Positions 49,291 through 59,400 of a stretch of 59,568 nucleotides of DNA are shown here, one piece after another. The stretch's first letter is position 1, and every line of letters starts with the position of its first letter. The DNA comes from Bacteroidales bacterium. GTDB lineage: Bacteria > Bacteroidota > Bacteroidia > Bacteroidales > UBA932. The notes beneath the pieces were generated by a model that saw only the letters and a program-made list of their open reading frames with translations, was not told the origin of the DNA and searched no databases. The translations under genes and the position numbers were made by a program. Location: the NCBI GenBank assembly GCA_017458265.1, contig JAFTFV010000042.1, positions 1 to 59,568 of the forward strand, given 5' to 3'.

Positions 49291-51197
49291 AAAGATACCT
49301 ATATATATTAGCGGCACTTGCAGTTGCCGCCTGCGGCGAAAGCGGCGTGGAGAAGGGGGGCACAGACGTGTCCGTTACCCTGTCGGCACCGCAGAATGTG
49401 AGCTTGAACCGTCAGACAGACCATTCCCTGATTTTTAAATGGGATGCTGTAAACGGCGCCAAAAACTATGAGTGGCAGTTATTTACGGGAACGGCTCAAG
49501 TGAAGTCGTCAACCACCGTCAATACCAATGCCATTGTCGATGGCCTAACCAAAGGCGTGAGTTATTCATTCCAGGTAAGGGCCGTTGCGGGTGAAAGTGT
49601 ATCTTCATGGTCATCTCCCGTCACTGCGGTTCCCGGAGGAAACAACAGTGGAGACGATAACGGCGATGACAATGGCGATGGCAATGGCGATGACAATGGC
49701 GACGATACGCCAGTATCACAGGCCGTATATGACCAGTTCCTGATTCCTTCTGTGGAAGAAGACGGGGAGGCACGGGCCTTCCCCGGCGCTGAAGGCGGCG
49801 GGATGTACACCACCGGCGGCCGCGGAGGCGCAGTTCTGCATGTAACCAACCTGAATGACAGCGGTGAAGGTTCACTCCGCTGGGCCGTGAACCAGAGTGG
49901 CCCCCGCACCATCGTTTTTGACGTAGCCGGCGTCATTGAACTCCAAAGTCAGCTTCAGATCAAAAACGGAGATGTAACCATTGCCGGACAGACCGCTCCT
50001 GGTGACGGAATATGCATCAAGAACTACACTTTCCGCATCAGTGCCAGCAATGTCATCGTGCGCTTCATCCACTGTCGTATGGGCGATGAAAAGAAGACCG
50101 AGGACGATGCCATCCAGGTAATGGACCATACCGATGACAAGTATTCCAACATTATCATTGACCACTGCTCTGTATCCTGGTCAACTGACGAATGTGCTTC
50201 CTTCTACGGCATGAAGGACTTCACATTCTCGTGGAACATTGTTTCAGAAAGCCTCCGTGTCTCTATTCACGAGAAGGGCACCCATGGCTACGGCGGGATT
50301 TGGGGCGGAAACAATGCGAGCTATCATCATAACCTCCTTGCACATCACGACAGCCGCAATCCCCGTATCGACCACGATTACGTTTCCACCCAGAAGGGTC
50401 CTGTAAGCCTTGTCAACAATGTAATATACAACTGGAGGGGAAACACATGCTACGGCGGAGAAAGTATCAACAATACAAATACTTACCGCAAGTACAACGT
50501 TATCAACAACTACTATAAGCCCGGTCCCGCCACCGGTTCTAACATCTGGTTCATAGATCCCACCACAAGTTGCGACAACTGTTCTGATCCTAGCAAGACT
50601 TCCTTCCCTGCGGGCTCTGTGATAGTCCCCGGCCATTTCTATATGAACGGCAACTATATGAATGGGAATGCCGCCATGACTGCGGACAATTGGACAGGTA
50701 CACGCCGCGCTACCGGCATCGTATCCACCATCAAAGCCCCCGCTCCTTTCACTACCGGAAATAATTCCATAAGCGTTCAGACAGCTCAGGAAGGTTTCGA
50801 TGCCGTTGTTGCCTATGCCGGTGCAAGTTCAAACCGGGAGGGCTTCAAGCGCGATGCCGTGGATGTGCGCGTAACCACTGAGGCCAAGAGCGGCACAGCC
50901 CAATACAAAGGCTCGAAGAGCGGTATTTCCGGCCTTATCGACACCCAGGGTGACGTTGGCGGCTGGCCATCGTATGAATATGACGGCACAGACACCCGCC
51001 TTATCGATTCCGATAATGACGGAATACCCGATTGGTTTGAAGACCAGTTTGGTCTGGATAAGACAAAGGGGTCTGATGCTTCAAAAATCTGGCTTGACAA
51101 AAACGGCCGTTACACAAACCTTGAAATGTATCTGCATTATATTGTGAAGGATATCGTCAAGGCTCAAAACGGAAACGGAACATATACAAAACTCTAA
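49287..51197 (+). CDS. PL1 pectate lyase with FnIII domain and Asp/Gly/Asn linker, lipoprotein
   Basis: Surface lipoprotein of 636 residues (signal ending AVAACGE). An FnIII-like domain (about 30-115, LSAPQNVSLNRQTDHSLIFKW) is followed by a repeated D/N/G linker (about 118-142). A PL1 beta-helix then starts at AFPGAEGGGMYTTGGRGGAV and shows DHCSVSWSTDE and HHNLLAHHDSRNPRID. A calcium-binding DSDNDGIPDWFEDQFGLD lies near the C-terminus. It cleaves polygalacturonate by elimination. Its ATG overlaps the GH105 stop; SusC follows after 23 bases. Confidence 0.94.
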   Translation: MKRYLYILAALAVAACGESGVEKGGTDVSVTLSAPQNVSLNRQTDHSLIFKWDAVNGAKNYEWQLFTGTAQVKSSTTVNTNAIVDGLTKGVSYSFQVRAVAGESVSSWSSPVTAVPGGNNSGDDNGDDNGDGNGDDNGDDTPVSQAVYDQFLIPSVEEDGEARAFPGAEGGGMYTTGGRGGAVLHVTNLNDSGEGSLRWAVNQSGPRTIVFDVAGVIELQSQLQIKNGDVTIAGQTAPGDGICIKNYTFRISASNVIVRFIHCRMGDEKKTEDDAIQVMDHTDDKYSNIIIDHCSVSWSTDECASFYGMKDFTFSWNIVSESLRVSIHEKGTHGYGGIWGGNNASYHHNLLAHHDSRNPRIDHDYVSTQKGPVSLVNNVIYNWRGNTCYGGESINNTNTYRKYNVINNYYKPGPATGSNIWFIDPTTSCDNCSDPSKTSFPAGSVIVPGHFYMNGNYMNGNAAMTADNWTGTRRATGIVSTIKAPAPFTTGNNSISVQTAQEGFDAVVAYAGASSNREGFKRDAVDVRVTTEAKSGTAQYKGSKSGISGLIDTQGDVGGWPSYEYDGTDTRLIDSDNDGIPDWFEDQFGLDKTKGSDASKIWLDKNGRYTNLEMYLHYIVKDIVKAQNGNGTYTKL

Positions 51198-51220
51198 TTT
51201 TATAACCAAAACTAACTTTT

Positions 51221-54200
51221 ATGCACAATTTAGCAAAGAAACTAATGCTTTTGCTGCTTTCCATGGGCATGGCATGGTCTCTATCGGCACAGACAACCGT
51301 TTCAGGTGTTGTTACAGACGAAGAGGGTGAACCTCTTATCGGTGCCGGCGTGGTGGTTGAGGGGACAACTCTTGGTACCATCACTGGGATTGACGGAGAT
51401 TATGTTATCACTGTCCCGAAAGATGCAAAAAGCCTTGTATTCTCCTTCATCGGCCTTGCTGATCAGGTGATTCCTATCGAAGGACGTACAAGGATTGATG
51501 TTGTTCTGAAAGCAGACCAAACCTTCCTTGACGAGGTGGTTGTAGTCGGTTATGCAACCGTGAGCCGCCGTGACGTCGTTGGTTCCGTGGCATCCGTCAA
51601 TTCGGAAGCCCTGAATCAGGTTCCGGTTGCGTCTGTAACTGAGGCAATGGCCGGTAAGATGGCCGGTGTTCAGGTCACCACAACCGAAGGTGACCCTGAT
51701 GCCGACATCAAAATCCGCGTCCGTGGTTCCGGTTCCATCACCCAGGACAGTTCGCCTCTTTACATTGTGGACGGTTTCCCCATGGAATCCATCTCCGACA
51801 TTCCCGCTTCTGACATCCAGTCAATCGACGTCCTCAAGGACGCTTTCTCCACCGCTATCTACGGTTCCCGCGGTGCAAACGGCGTTGTGATTGTCACCAC
51901 AAAGAGCGGTAAGGAAGGCAAGATTTCCGTGAACTTCAACGCTTATACGGGCGTGAAGAACATGGCAAACAAGGATGCATTTATCTCACAGAGTCCTTAC
52001 GACTTCGTGCGTACCCAGTATGAGTATGCTCTGTTCCGCGACCAGCTTTCCAATTATGAGTCCCGTTACGGAGCTTTCTCCGATATCGACCTTTACAAAA
52101 ATGTCAAGGGCAATGACTGGGTGGCTCAGGTATTCGGCAGGACTGGCACAACCAATTCCGCAAACCTCTCCGTTTCAGGAGGTTCCGACAAGTTCAAATG
52201 GACCCTTGGTTATGCCCATTTCGATGAGACCGCAATTATGGTCGGTTCCGATTTCTCCCGTAACAACCTCAACTTCAAGGGACAGTTCACCCCCAGCAAG
52301 AGTATCCTCTTCGATGTGAATGTCCGTTATGCAAATACCAAGGTTTCCGGAGCAGGCGCCAATGCAATCAACGACAGGGGTTCAACCTCCCAGTCGCGTT
52401 TGAAGAATTCAATCGTCTACTCTCCCATCCCCGCAGAGTCTGTCATGAGTGACACTGACGTTGAGGAAGATTACAACTCTTCAGTGAATCCTTTGACGGC
52501 AATTGCCGATAATGATTCCCGTCAGAACCGTACCCAGTGGACGGCCAACGGTGCTTTCCAGTGGACCATCGTGGACAACCTTAAGTTGCGTCTTGAAGGT
52601 GGTCTTGACGAGTATCGCCGCATTGACGACCGCTTCTACGGCCTCACCTCCTACTATGTGCGCAACAACACGCTTGCCGGTTACAATGTGAACCCTGCAA
52701 CAGAGTACAAGGACCAGACACGCCGCAAACTCCGCAGCACCAACACTCTCAGCTACAATTTCAAGGACATTCTGCCCAAGGAGCATGCACTTGACGCCCT
52801 TGTCGGTATCGAGTACATTCTCACCAAGTCCAATACCTTTGATGCAGTGCTGGACGGTCTGCCAGACTTCTTTAACTCTGACATGGCCTGGCGCTTCATG
52901 GCATCCGGTGAGGCTCCGCACAGCATCGGGAACGGATACGCCAACGATGACAAAATCCTGTCTTTCTTCGCCCGCGTAGGCTATACTTACATGGGCCGTT
53001 ACCAGCTCTCCGCCACAATGCGTGCCGATGGTTCCTCCAAGTTCGCAGCCGGCAACCGCTGGGGCTATTTCCCTTCATTTGCGGCATCATGGCGCATTTC
53101 CGATGAAGAATATATGGAGAATGCCAAGAACTGGCTGGACAACCTCAAGCTCCGTTACAGCTTCGGTACTGCGGGTAACAACAATATCCCTGCAGGCAAG
53201 ATTCTCATGGAATATGGCGCACACTCCACTTCCTGGATAAGCCAGGGCAGTGTATGGTGGGGCGGCAGTACCGACATGCCCAACAAGGACCTCAAGTGGG
53301 AGACAACGTATTCCCATAACCTGGGTCTTGACTGGAGCATGTACCGCAGCCGTATCTACGGCAGCGCGGAACTTTATCGTTCCAACACCAAGGACCTCCT
53401 CATCCGTTTCCCCGTAAATGGTTCGGGTTATGAGTACCAGTACCGCAACCTGGGTGAAATCAGCAACCGCGGTTTTGAACTCACCCTTGGAGGTGCTCCT
53501 GTCCAGCATCGCAATTACGGTTTGAATCTGGATGCCAACATTTCTTTCAACAAGAACAGGGTTGAGAGCCTCGGCGGTCTTGACGAGATTACTGCAAATG
53601 CAGGAATGTTCTCATCGGAAATCGGATATGACTTCAAGGTTACTGAGGGCAGGCCCCTTGGTGATGTCTACGGCTTCATGAATGATGGTATGTATACTGT
53701 GGAAGACTTTACCTACGATGCCGCAACCGGAACCTGGACGCTTCTCCCCGGTATTCCTGACGCATCAGGCGTAACCGGTTATGCTGCAAGGCCCGGTTCC
53801 ATGAAGCTTAAGGATGTGGCCGGCTCTGAAGACGGATCTCCAGACGGCCAGATTACCAATGACGATATTTCCCTCCTTGGCAACGTGCAGCCACTGTTTA
53901 TCGGCGGTTTCTCCGCATCGGCATACCTTGGAAGCTTTGACCTGTCGGCAAACTTTACCTACAGCGTGGGCAACAAGGTCTACAACGCCAACAAGGTTGA
54001 CTTTTCAACAATCCGCGGCGTATATGGCCAGAATGTGGTAAACACATCTTCTCCTGACAACCGTTGGACCAATGTTGACTGGAATACCGGCGAATTCATC
54101 ACCGATCCTTCAGCCTTGGCCGCACTCAATGCAGGCAAGACCATGTGGGCTCCTTACAACACAAGGCGAATCTGCCAGTCGTATGCCCTGGAAGATGCAT

Positions 54201-54442
54201 CTTATCTGCGCCTTGCCACTCTCACACTGGGATACACTATTCCCGAGAATACAACGCGCAAGCTGCATCTTCAGAAAGTGCGTCTCTATGTTACAGGCGG
54301 CAACCTGTTCGTTCTTACCAACTATACCGGCTATGACCCGGAGGTTGACACCCGTACAGCTACACCTCTTACCCCCAATGTGGACTACTCTGCTTATCCC
54401 AAGAGCCGCAGCTGGGTCTTTGGCGTAAATGTATCATTCTAA
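51221..54442 (+). CDS. SusC-like TonB-dependent oligosaccharide transporter
   Basis: Outer-membrane barrel of 1,073 residues that imports oligosaccharides with SusD. Signal peptide (about 1-24), carboxypeptidase-regulatory-like domain (25-105, TVSGVVTDEEGEPLIGAGVVVEG), TonB-box-like EVVVVGYA (about 107-114), plug with IRVRGSGSITQDSSPLYIVDG, then the barrel ending in WVFGVNVSF. Within the pectin operon the substrate is most likely galacturonate oligosaccharides; this is inference from context. Confidence 0.95.
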   Translation: MHNLAKKLMLLLLSMGMAWSLSAQTTVSGVVTDEEGEPLIGAGVVVEGTTLGTITGIDGDYVITVPKDAKSLVFSFIGLADQVIPIEGRTRIDVVLKADQTFLDEVVVVGYATVSRRDVVGSVASVNSEALNQVPVASVTEAMAGKMAGVQVTTTEGDPDADIKIRVRGSGSITQDSSPLYIVDGFPMESISDIPASDIQSIDVLKDAFSTAIYGSRGANGVVIVTTKSGKEGKISVNFNAYTGVKNMANKDAFISQSPYDFVRTQYEYALFRDQLSNYESRYGAFSDIDLYKNVKGNDWVAQVFGRTGTTNSANLSVSGGSDKFKWTLGYAHFDETAIMVGSDFSRNNLNFKGQFTPSKSILFDVNVRYANTKVSGAGANAINDRGSTSQSRLKNSIVYSPIPAESVMSDTDVEEDYNSSVNPLTAIADNDSRQNRTQWTANGAFQWTIVDNLKLRLEGGLDEYRRIDDRFYGLTSYYVRNNTLAGYNVNPATEYKDQTRRKLRSTNTLSYNFKDILPKEHALDALVGIEYILTKSNTFDAVLDGLPDFFNSDMAWRFMASGEAPHSIGNGYANDDKILSFFARVGYTYMGRYQLSATMRADGSSKFAAGNRWGYFPSFAASWRISDEEYMENAKNWLDNLKLRYSFGTAGNNNIPAGKILMEYGAHSTSWISQGSVWWGGSTDMPNKDLKWETTYSHNLGLDWSMYRSRIYGSAELYRSNTKDLLIRFPVNGSGYEYQYRNLGEISNRGFELTLGGAPVQHRNYGLNLDANISFNKNRVESLGGLDEITANAGMFSSEIGYDFKVTEGRPLGDVYGFMNDGMYTVEDFTYDAATGTWTLLPGIPDASGVTGYAARPGSMKLKDVAGSEDGSPDGQITNDDISLLGNVQPLFIGGFSASAYLGSFDLSANFTYSVGNKVYNANKVDFSTIRGVYGQNVVNTSSPDNRWTNVDWNTGEFITDPSALAALNAGKTMWAPYNTRRICQSYALEDASYLRLATLTLGYTIPENTTRKLHLQKVRLYVTGGNLFVLTNYTGYDPEVDTRTATPLTPNVDYSAYPKSRSWVFGVNVSF

Positions 54443-54459
54443 TTCAGGAGGAAAAGACT

Positions 54460-56433
54460 ATGAAAAAATATATTTCCATCCTCGTCGGAATTCTCGCAGC
54501 CATGTCCTGCTCCATGCTCGATTCCGCTATTGATTCTCCTTCCCAGTCTTCGTATGCAGATGATGTCGTCTTCTCCAATTATACACTGGCAGAATACAAT
54601 ATCTTCGGCATAGGGGAAATCTGCGGGCACACCAATTCATACCGTGGCCGTATTCATGCATTTTATGGGACCAATACCGATATAGAGACCTACAGCTCCA
54701 ATTCTTCAGGTATTGAAGACAGCGGTCTGGATGCAGCTGATGACCGCATCAGGATGGCAGAATACAATGCTACGATAAACGATACCCAGAACAATACTGC
54801 CACCAACGCATACAATGAAATTGTAGCCGGTATTGAGAGGGCCAACCTCTGTATCCGCGGTCTCCGCACGTACGGAAACGTGGAGAATGACAAGGACATG
54901 GCTTATCTGCTGGGTGAAGCTCTCACCTACAGGGCTTTCTTCTATTTCGAACTCATAAAGATGTGGGGAGAAGTCCCGCTCCGCACAGAACCTGTATCCT
55001 CTGAAACCATATATCTCAACAAGACCGAGCGCGATGAAATCTACAAGGTCATCCTTGCCGATCTTGATGAAGCCGCCAACTACCTGTACTGGCCGGGCGA
55101 GGCCCGTCAGACCCAGCGGGCAGACCGCATGAACAAGGCGTTTGCCAAAGGTCTTTATGCCCGCATAGCCCTTTCGGCAGCAGGTTGGGCATGGCGCCCC
55201 GATGAGGTTGGTACCGGTGACCTTGGCTCACTCCGCCTTACGACAGACCCTGAACTCAGTGCTTCTGTACTGTATCCAAAGGCTCTCCAGCATCTTAAGG
55301 ATGTGCATGAGTCGGGTACAGCATCTCTTGCCACTGATTATACCGATCTGTGGAAGAAGTTCAACAATTCCGAGCATCTTTCCGGTGTCCCTGAGGTCCT
55401 CTGGGTCATACCCTTCAGCGATGGACGCGGCCGTTGGAACTACACCCACGCCTATCCTCATACCAACGGCGGCCCCTGGATTACGAACAACAGCTCCCGT
55501 GGCGGCAGCACTCTTCCTACAGCCAACCTCTGGTTCAAGTATGACAAGAATGATACCCGTCGTGACCTTACAGTTGTGAACATGCGCTGGAACGGTGAAA
55601 CCCAGGGATGGGAACTCCGTGGAGCCGTGAATTACTGGTTCTGGGGTAAATATCGCTATGAATGGATGATAAACAATCCTTACAATGGCGGTAATGACGA
55701 CGGCATCAAGCCCATCGTCATGCGTTACTCCGATATTCTTCTCATGGGTGCCGAACTCGCCGCCTACGAGCAGGATCTCACAACCGCCCAGGCATGGCTC
55801 GGTGAAGTTCGTGACCGTGCAATGGCCGGCAAAACTGCCACCAAGTATACTGCAGCCGACGCACTTACCCTTGGCAGTGCAGCCAAGGATGGTTCCGGCA
55901 TGATTGCAGACCACAAGGACAAGACAACCATCCTTGGCGCCATATTCAATGAGCGTGCCCTTGAATTCGCTGGTGAATTCCTCCGCAAGCAGGACCTTAT
56001 CCGCTGGGGACTCCTCAAGGATGCCCTTGACGAGGAATGCGCAGACCTGAAGGCTCTTGCCAATATGACAGGAGATTATGCTGCATACGCTGCATATGCC
56101 ACAGACCGCAACACCGACGGGCGTGATTTCAAGACATATCCGCTTTATTGGAAAGAAGACAAGGCCAACCAGCGCATAGTTTTCTTCGGCCTTGACGATA
56201 ATGAAATTGGCAAGACTCCTTCCGATTACACCGCAATTGAGCCCAACGGCTGGAATGTACAGGAACGTTACATCTCTTCAGAGGCTTTCCGTAATTCTAC
56301 TACCGGCAAGTATTCATACGACTGGCTGTACCGCAACAGCTTCGATGATCCCTGGCCGCGTTCCGTATGGCCCATGTATAACCTCACCATGAGCGCTATG
56401 CAGGGTGCCCTCAAGAACGACTATGGATATTGA
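54460..56433 (+). CDS. SusD-like glycan-binding lipoprotein
   Basis: Surface lipoprotein of 657 residues (signal ending LAAMSCSM) that caps the SusC barrel. SusD-type TPR/RagB features: AYNEIVAGIERANLCIRGL, YLLGEALTYRAFFYFELIKMWGEVPL, ADRMNKAFAKGLYARIALSAAGWAW, and the C-terminal FNERALEFAGEFLRKQDLIRWG. Longer than many SusD proteins. AGGAGG sits 9 bases before the ATG, an unusually strong Shine-Dalgarno sequence for this phylum, perhaps ensuring high synthesis relative to SusC. Confidence 0.95.
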   Translation: MKKYISILVGILAAMSCSMLDSAIDSPSQSSYADDVVFSNYTLAEYNIFGIGEICGHTNSYRGRIHAFYGTNTDIETYSSNSSGIEDSGLDAADDRIRMAEYNATINDTQNNTATNAYNEIVAGIERANLCIRGLRTYGNVENDKDMAYLLGEALTYRAFFYFELIKMWGEVPLRTEPVSSETIYLNKTERDEIYKVILADLDEAANYLYWPGEARQTQRADRMNKAFAKGLYARIALSAAGWAWRPDEVGTGDLGSLRLTTDPELSASVLYPKALQHLKDVHESGTASLATDYTDLWKKFNNSEHLSGVPEVLWVIPFSDGRGRWNYTHAYPHTNGGPWITNNSSRGGSTLPTANLWFKYDKNDTRRDLTVVNMRWNGETQGWELRGAVNYWFWGKYRYEWMINNPYNGGNDDGIKPIVMRYSDILLMGAELAAYEQDLTTAQAWLGEVRDRAMAGKTATKYTAADALTLGSAAKDGSGMIADHKDKTTILGAIFNERALEFAGEFLRKQDLIRWGLLKDALDEECADLKALANMTGDYAAYAAYATDRNTDGRDFKTYPLYWKEDKANQRIVFFGLDDNEIGKTPSDYTAIEPNGWNVQERYISSEAFRNSTTGKYSYDWLYRNSFDDPWPRSVWPMYNLTMSAMQGALKNDYGY

Positions 56434-56460
56434 TAGTTTCCTATATAACAGAAAAGGACT

Positions 56461-59400
56461 ATGAAAAAATTATACAAATCCTTATTATTCATCCTGGGCG
56501 CAGGCGCTCTTCTGGCATCCTGTGCCAGGCCTGAGGAGCTCATCGAGGACATCGAGTATGCCAGGGTTCTCACTCCTTTGAAATTCGACGCCGAAGTGGT
56601 GGCATCCACTGGTACCGATGTCACCTTCTCATGGCAGAAAATCAAAAATGCCGATGGTTATGAACTCGAGGTTTACCAACTGCCTGACGACTCTGACGAA
56701 GTTTCTACAGCCAACACCGGAATCCAAGTAGGTGACACCTATATTCTTGGAGCCGATGAGGTCCCTTATACAGTATATGCCCTTACAGTGGACAAGAGTT
56801 TCTATGCCCGTGTCCGTGGTACCAGTACCACGCTTGAGCCGTCCAACTGGACATATCTCGAGAAGACCTTCTCCACAAAGGCAGTGCGTAACTCCCTTAA
56901 TCCTACGGTTACAGCAAGAACCACCAACAGCGTCACAATTGCCTGGGACAACGCTGCCAACAAGGCAGACCTCACCTCCGTGCGTGTGGAACTTGTCGTT
57001 GGAGGCGCTGAAGCCACCAGGGTTGACATCACTGCCGATGATATCGCGGCCTGCTCCAAGACCATCACCGGTCTTGAAACGGCCCGCGAATACCGCTTCA
57101 CTCTCCTCTATGGAAAGGCCGGGGAGCGCGGCAGCGTGACGGCATTCACCCGTCCCAATCTGGAAGGAGTGAACACAGTTGCCTCAGCGGCAGAGCTTTA
57201 TGCCGCCATCCACAACCAGGCCGGAGAAATCAAGGTAAAGGTTGAGTATTCGGACACCGAACTGGATTTTGCAGATGCATATCCGGACCCCGCACAAAAA
57301 CTTGTCACCGTTGTTGGCGACGTTTACCTTTATGGCGTTCCCACTGAAGATGGCAAAAAGCCGGTTCTGAAGACCGTGGACTTCAATCTGGCCGCCGGCG
57401 CTACAGTATTCCATGTGGAAGACCTGGTGCTTGACGGAAACGGCGTTGGAGCAGTCGTGGAGAACCTCTCAGCAGGTATGACCAAGGTGGAATTCGTGAA
57501 CAGCGAAATCACCGGTTACACCAAAGCTATATATTCAGTTGCAGGCGGCGCATCAGCGGCCAATGTGGAATCTTTCCTCGTTGATGGCTGCTATGTCCAT
57601 GACATAAATGCCGATGGAACCCAGGGCGGTGACTTCATTGATGTCCGTAACGGTGTCAATGGGGATTTTGTGGTCAGAAATTCCACTTTCTACGCTTGTG
57701 CACGTACATTCTTCCGTATTTCAGACAGCGCAAAGGCCGAAAGCGTCCTTGCAGAGAACTGTACTTTCAACCTTGTTACCGCAACCAGAAGTTCCAGCAA
57801 CAATGCCGGTATCTTTGCCGTGCGTGTCGTGACCGGAGCAAAGAGTGTCAAAGCCGTCAAGAATGTGTTCCTGAATGAAATCAGCGACGGCGAAGACCAG
57901 TCGGATGCATCCAAGTGTTTTGTACGCCTGAACCGCAACTCCACTGACTCTTACCGTGTGGTTTCTGAAGGTAACCTCTATTATAATCTTGGTGCTGCTT
58001 TCTTCGTTTCAAATGCAGTGGCTGCTGAAACCGACACCCAGGGAGATGTCGCCTTCGAGACACTTTCCCTTACTGGGGGCGAAATCCTGGATACGGACCC
58101 TTGCGTGAACTCCATTGCCGGCAAGATGTATCTTGCAGGTACCAACGGAGAAAAGATCAAGACCCTCAAGGCCGGCGATCCCCGCTGGTGGGATGCCGTA
58201 ATGCCTGAGGTCATTCGTGAAACCGAGCTCACCGTCGCCCCCGACGAGTACACTTGGGATTTCACTGAAAAGACCATCTATGACACAGAGGAACTTACTG
58301 CAAACACTATCATCGGCAACGCCCGCATCTATGCAACGGCTTCCGTCCCTGCAAATGTGGTCATGTCAAAGGGTATCGACTTCAATGCCGGCGCTTCAGT
58401 GAGCCCGGACGGTGTCCCTACCTATTCCGCAGTTGAGGTCCTTACCTCCGGTTACGGCTCTGTGAAGGTGCTGGGCACCAGCGAGAGCGGAATCGGCACC
58501 CTTCAGGTCCTTGCCTGTGGAGACCGTTATGTTGTCCTTGCCGACGGTGAAGAGCACACCATCAACCTCGGAGACCTCGTCGGCGAGAACAGCATCTACG
58601 TCCTTGCAAACCAGGCCCTTACCCTCAAGAAAATCACCTGGACCAAGAGCCTTGTCCCCGATGAGACCGTTGAAACTCTTGCTACGCCCAAGATAACCAT
58701 TACTCCTACAAAACTTGACGAGGGTACCTCAGAAGACATTGTTGTTTCCTGGCCTTCCGTTGAGAATGCGGAGGATTATGTCCTTACATACCAGGGAGCT
58801 GAGACTATCCTTGCTGAGCCCGGTTTCACAATCCCTGCTGCAGATGTCGCCGTCCTCACGGCAGGAGAGTACACCATAACCGTAAAGGCTCGTCCGGTTG
58901 CCACTTCAACAAAGTATGTGGAATCCGCCGTGGCTGAAGCTACCTTTAAGATTAACAAGGTTGTTCCTCCTTCCGGCGGGGAAGTAACTCTCACATGGGA
59001 CTTCTCCAGTGCCGAATGGCAATCTGCGTTAAGTAGCCAGGCGTCTGCGGCCAATAACAGCGATCAGACAAACTGGAGTGTTACCCTTGACGATCTTACG
59101 TTCAATACTGTTCAGAAGAGTAAATGGAATGCAGCCGGTTATATCCAGACCGGTGGAGGGTCCAAGGTGGCGGATAATGACCGCGTCTTCAGTTTCACCG
59201 CACCAGCGGCAGGAACACTCAAGGTTTGGGCCTCCAACACCAAGAGTGAGGATCCCAGCAGCCGTATGGTTGCAGTGAAGGTCGGCGATGGCGACGAGCA
59301 GAAGGGTGTGGCCCTCACATCCACTACTCAGGTTGAATGTGAATTCGACATTGCTGCCGGAGATGTGAAGATATACGGCACATCCGGTATCCGTATCTAC

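Noticed and set aside
49660-49710. Tandem GATGACAATGGC-type DNA repeat
   Set aside because: It encodes the Asp/Gly/Asn linker of the pectate lyase; an ordinary low-complexity interdomain linker.
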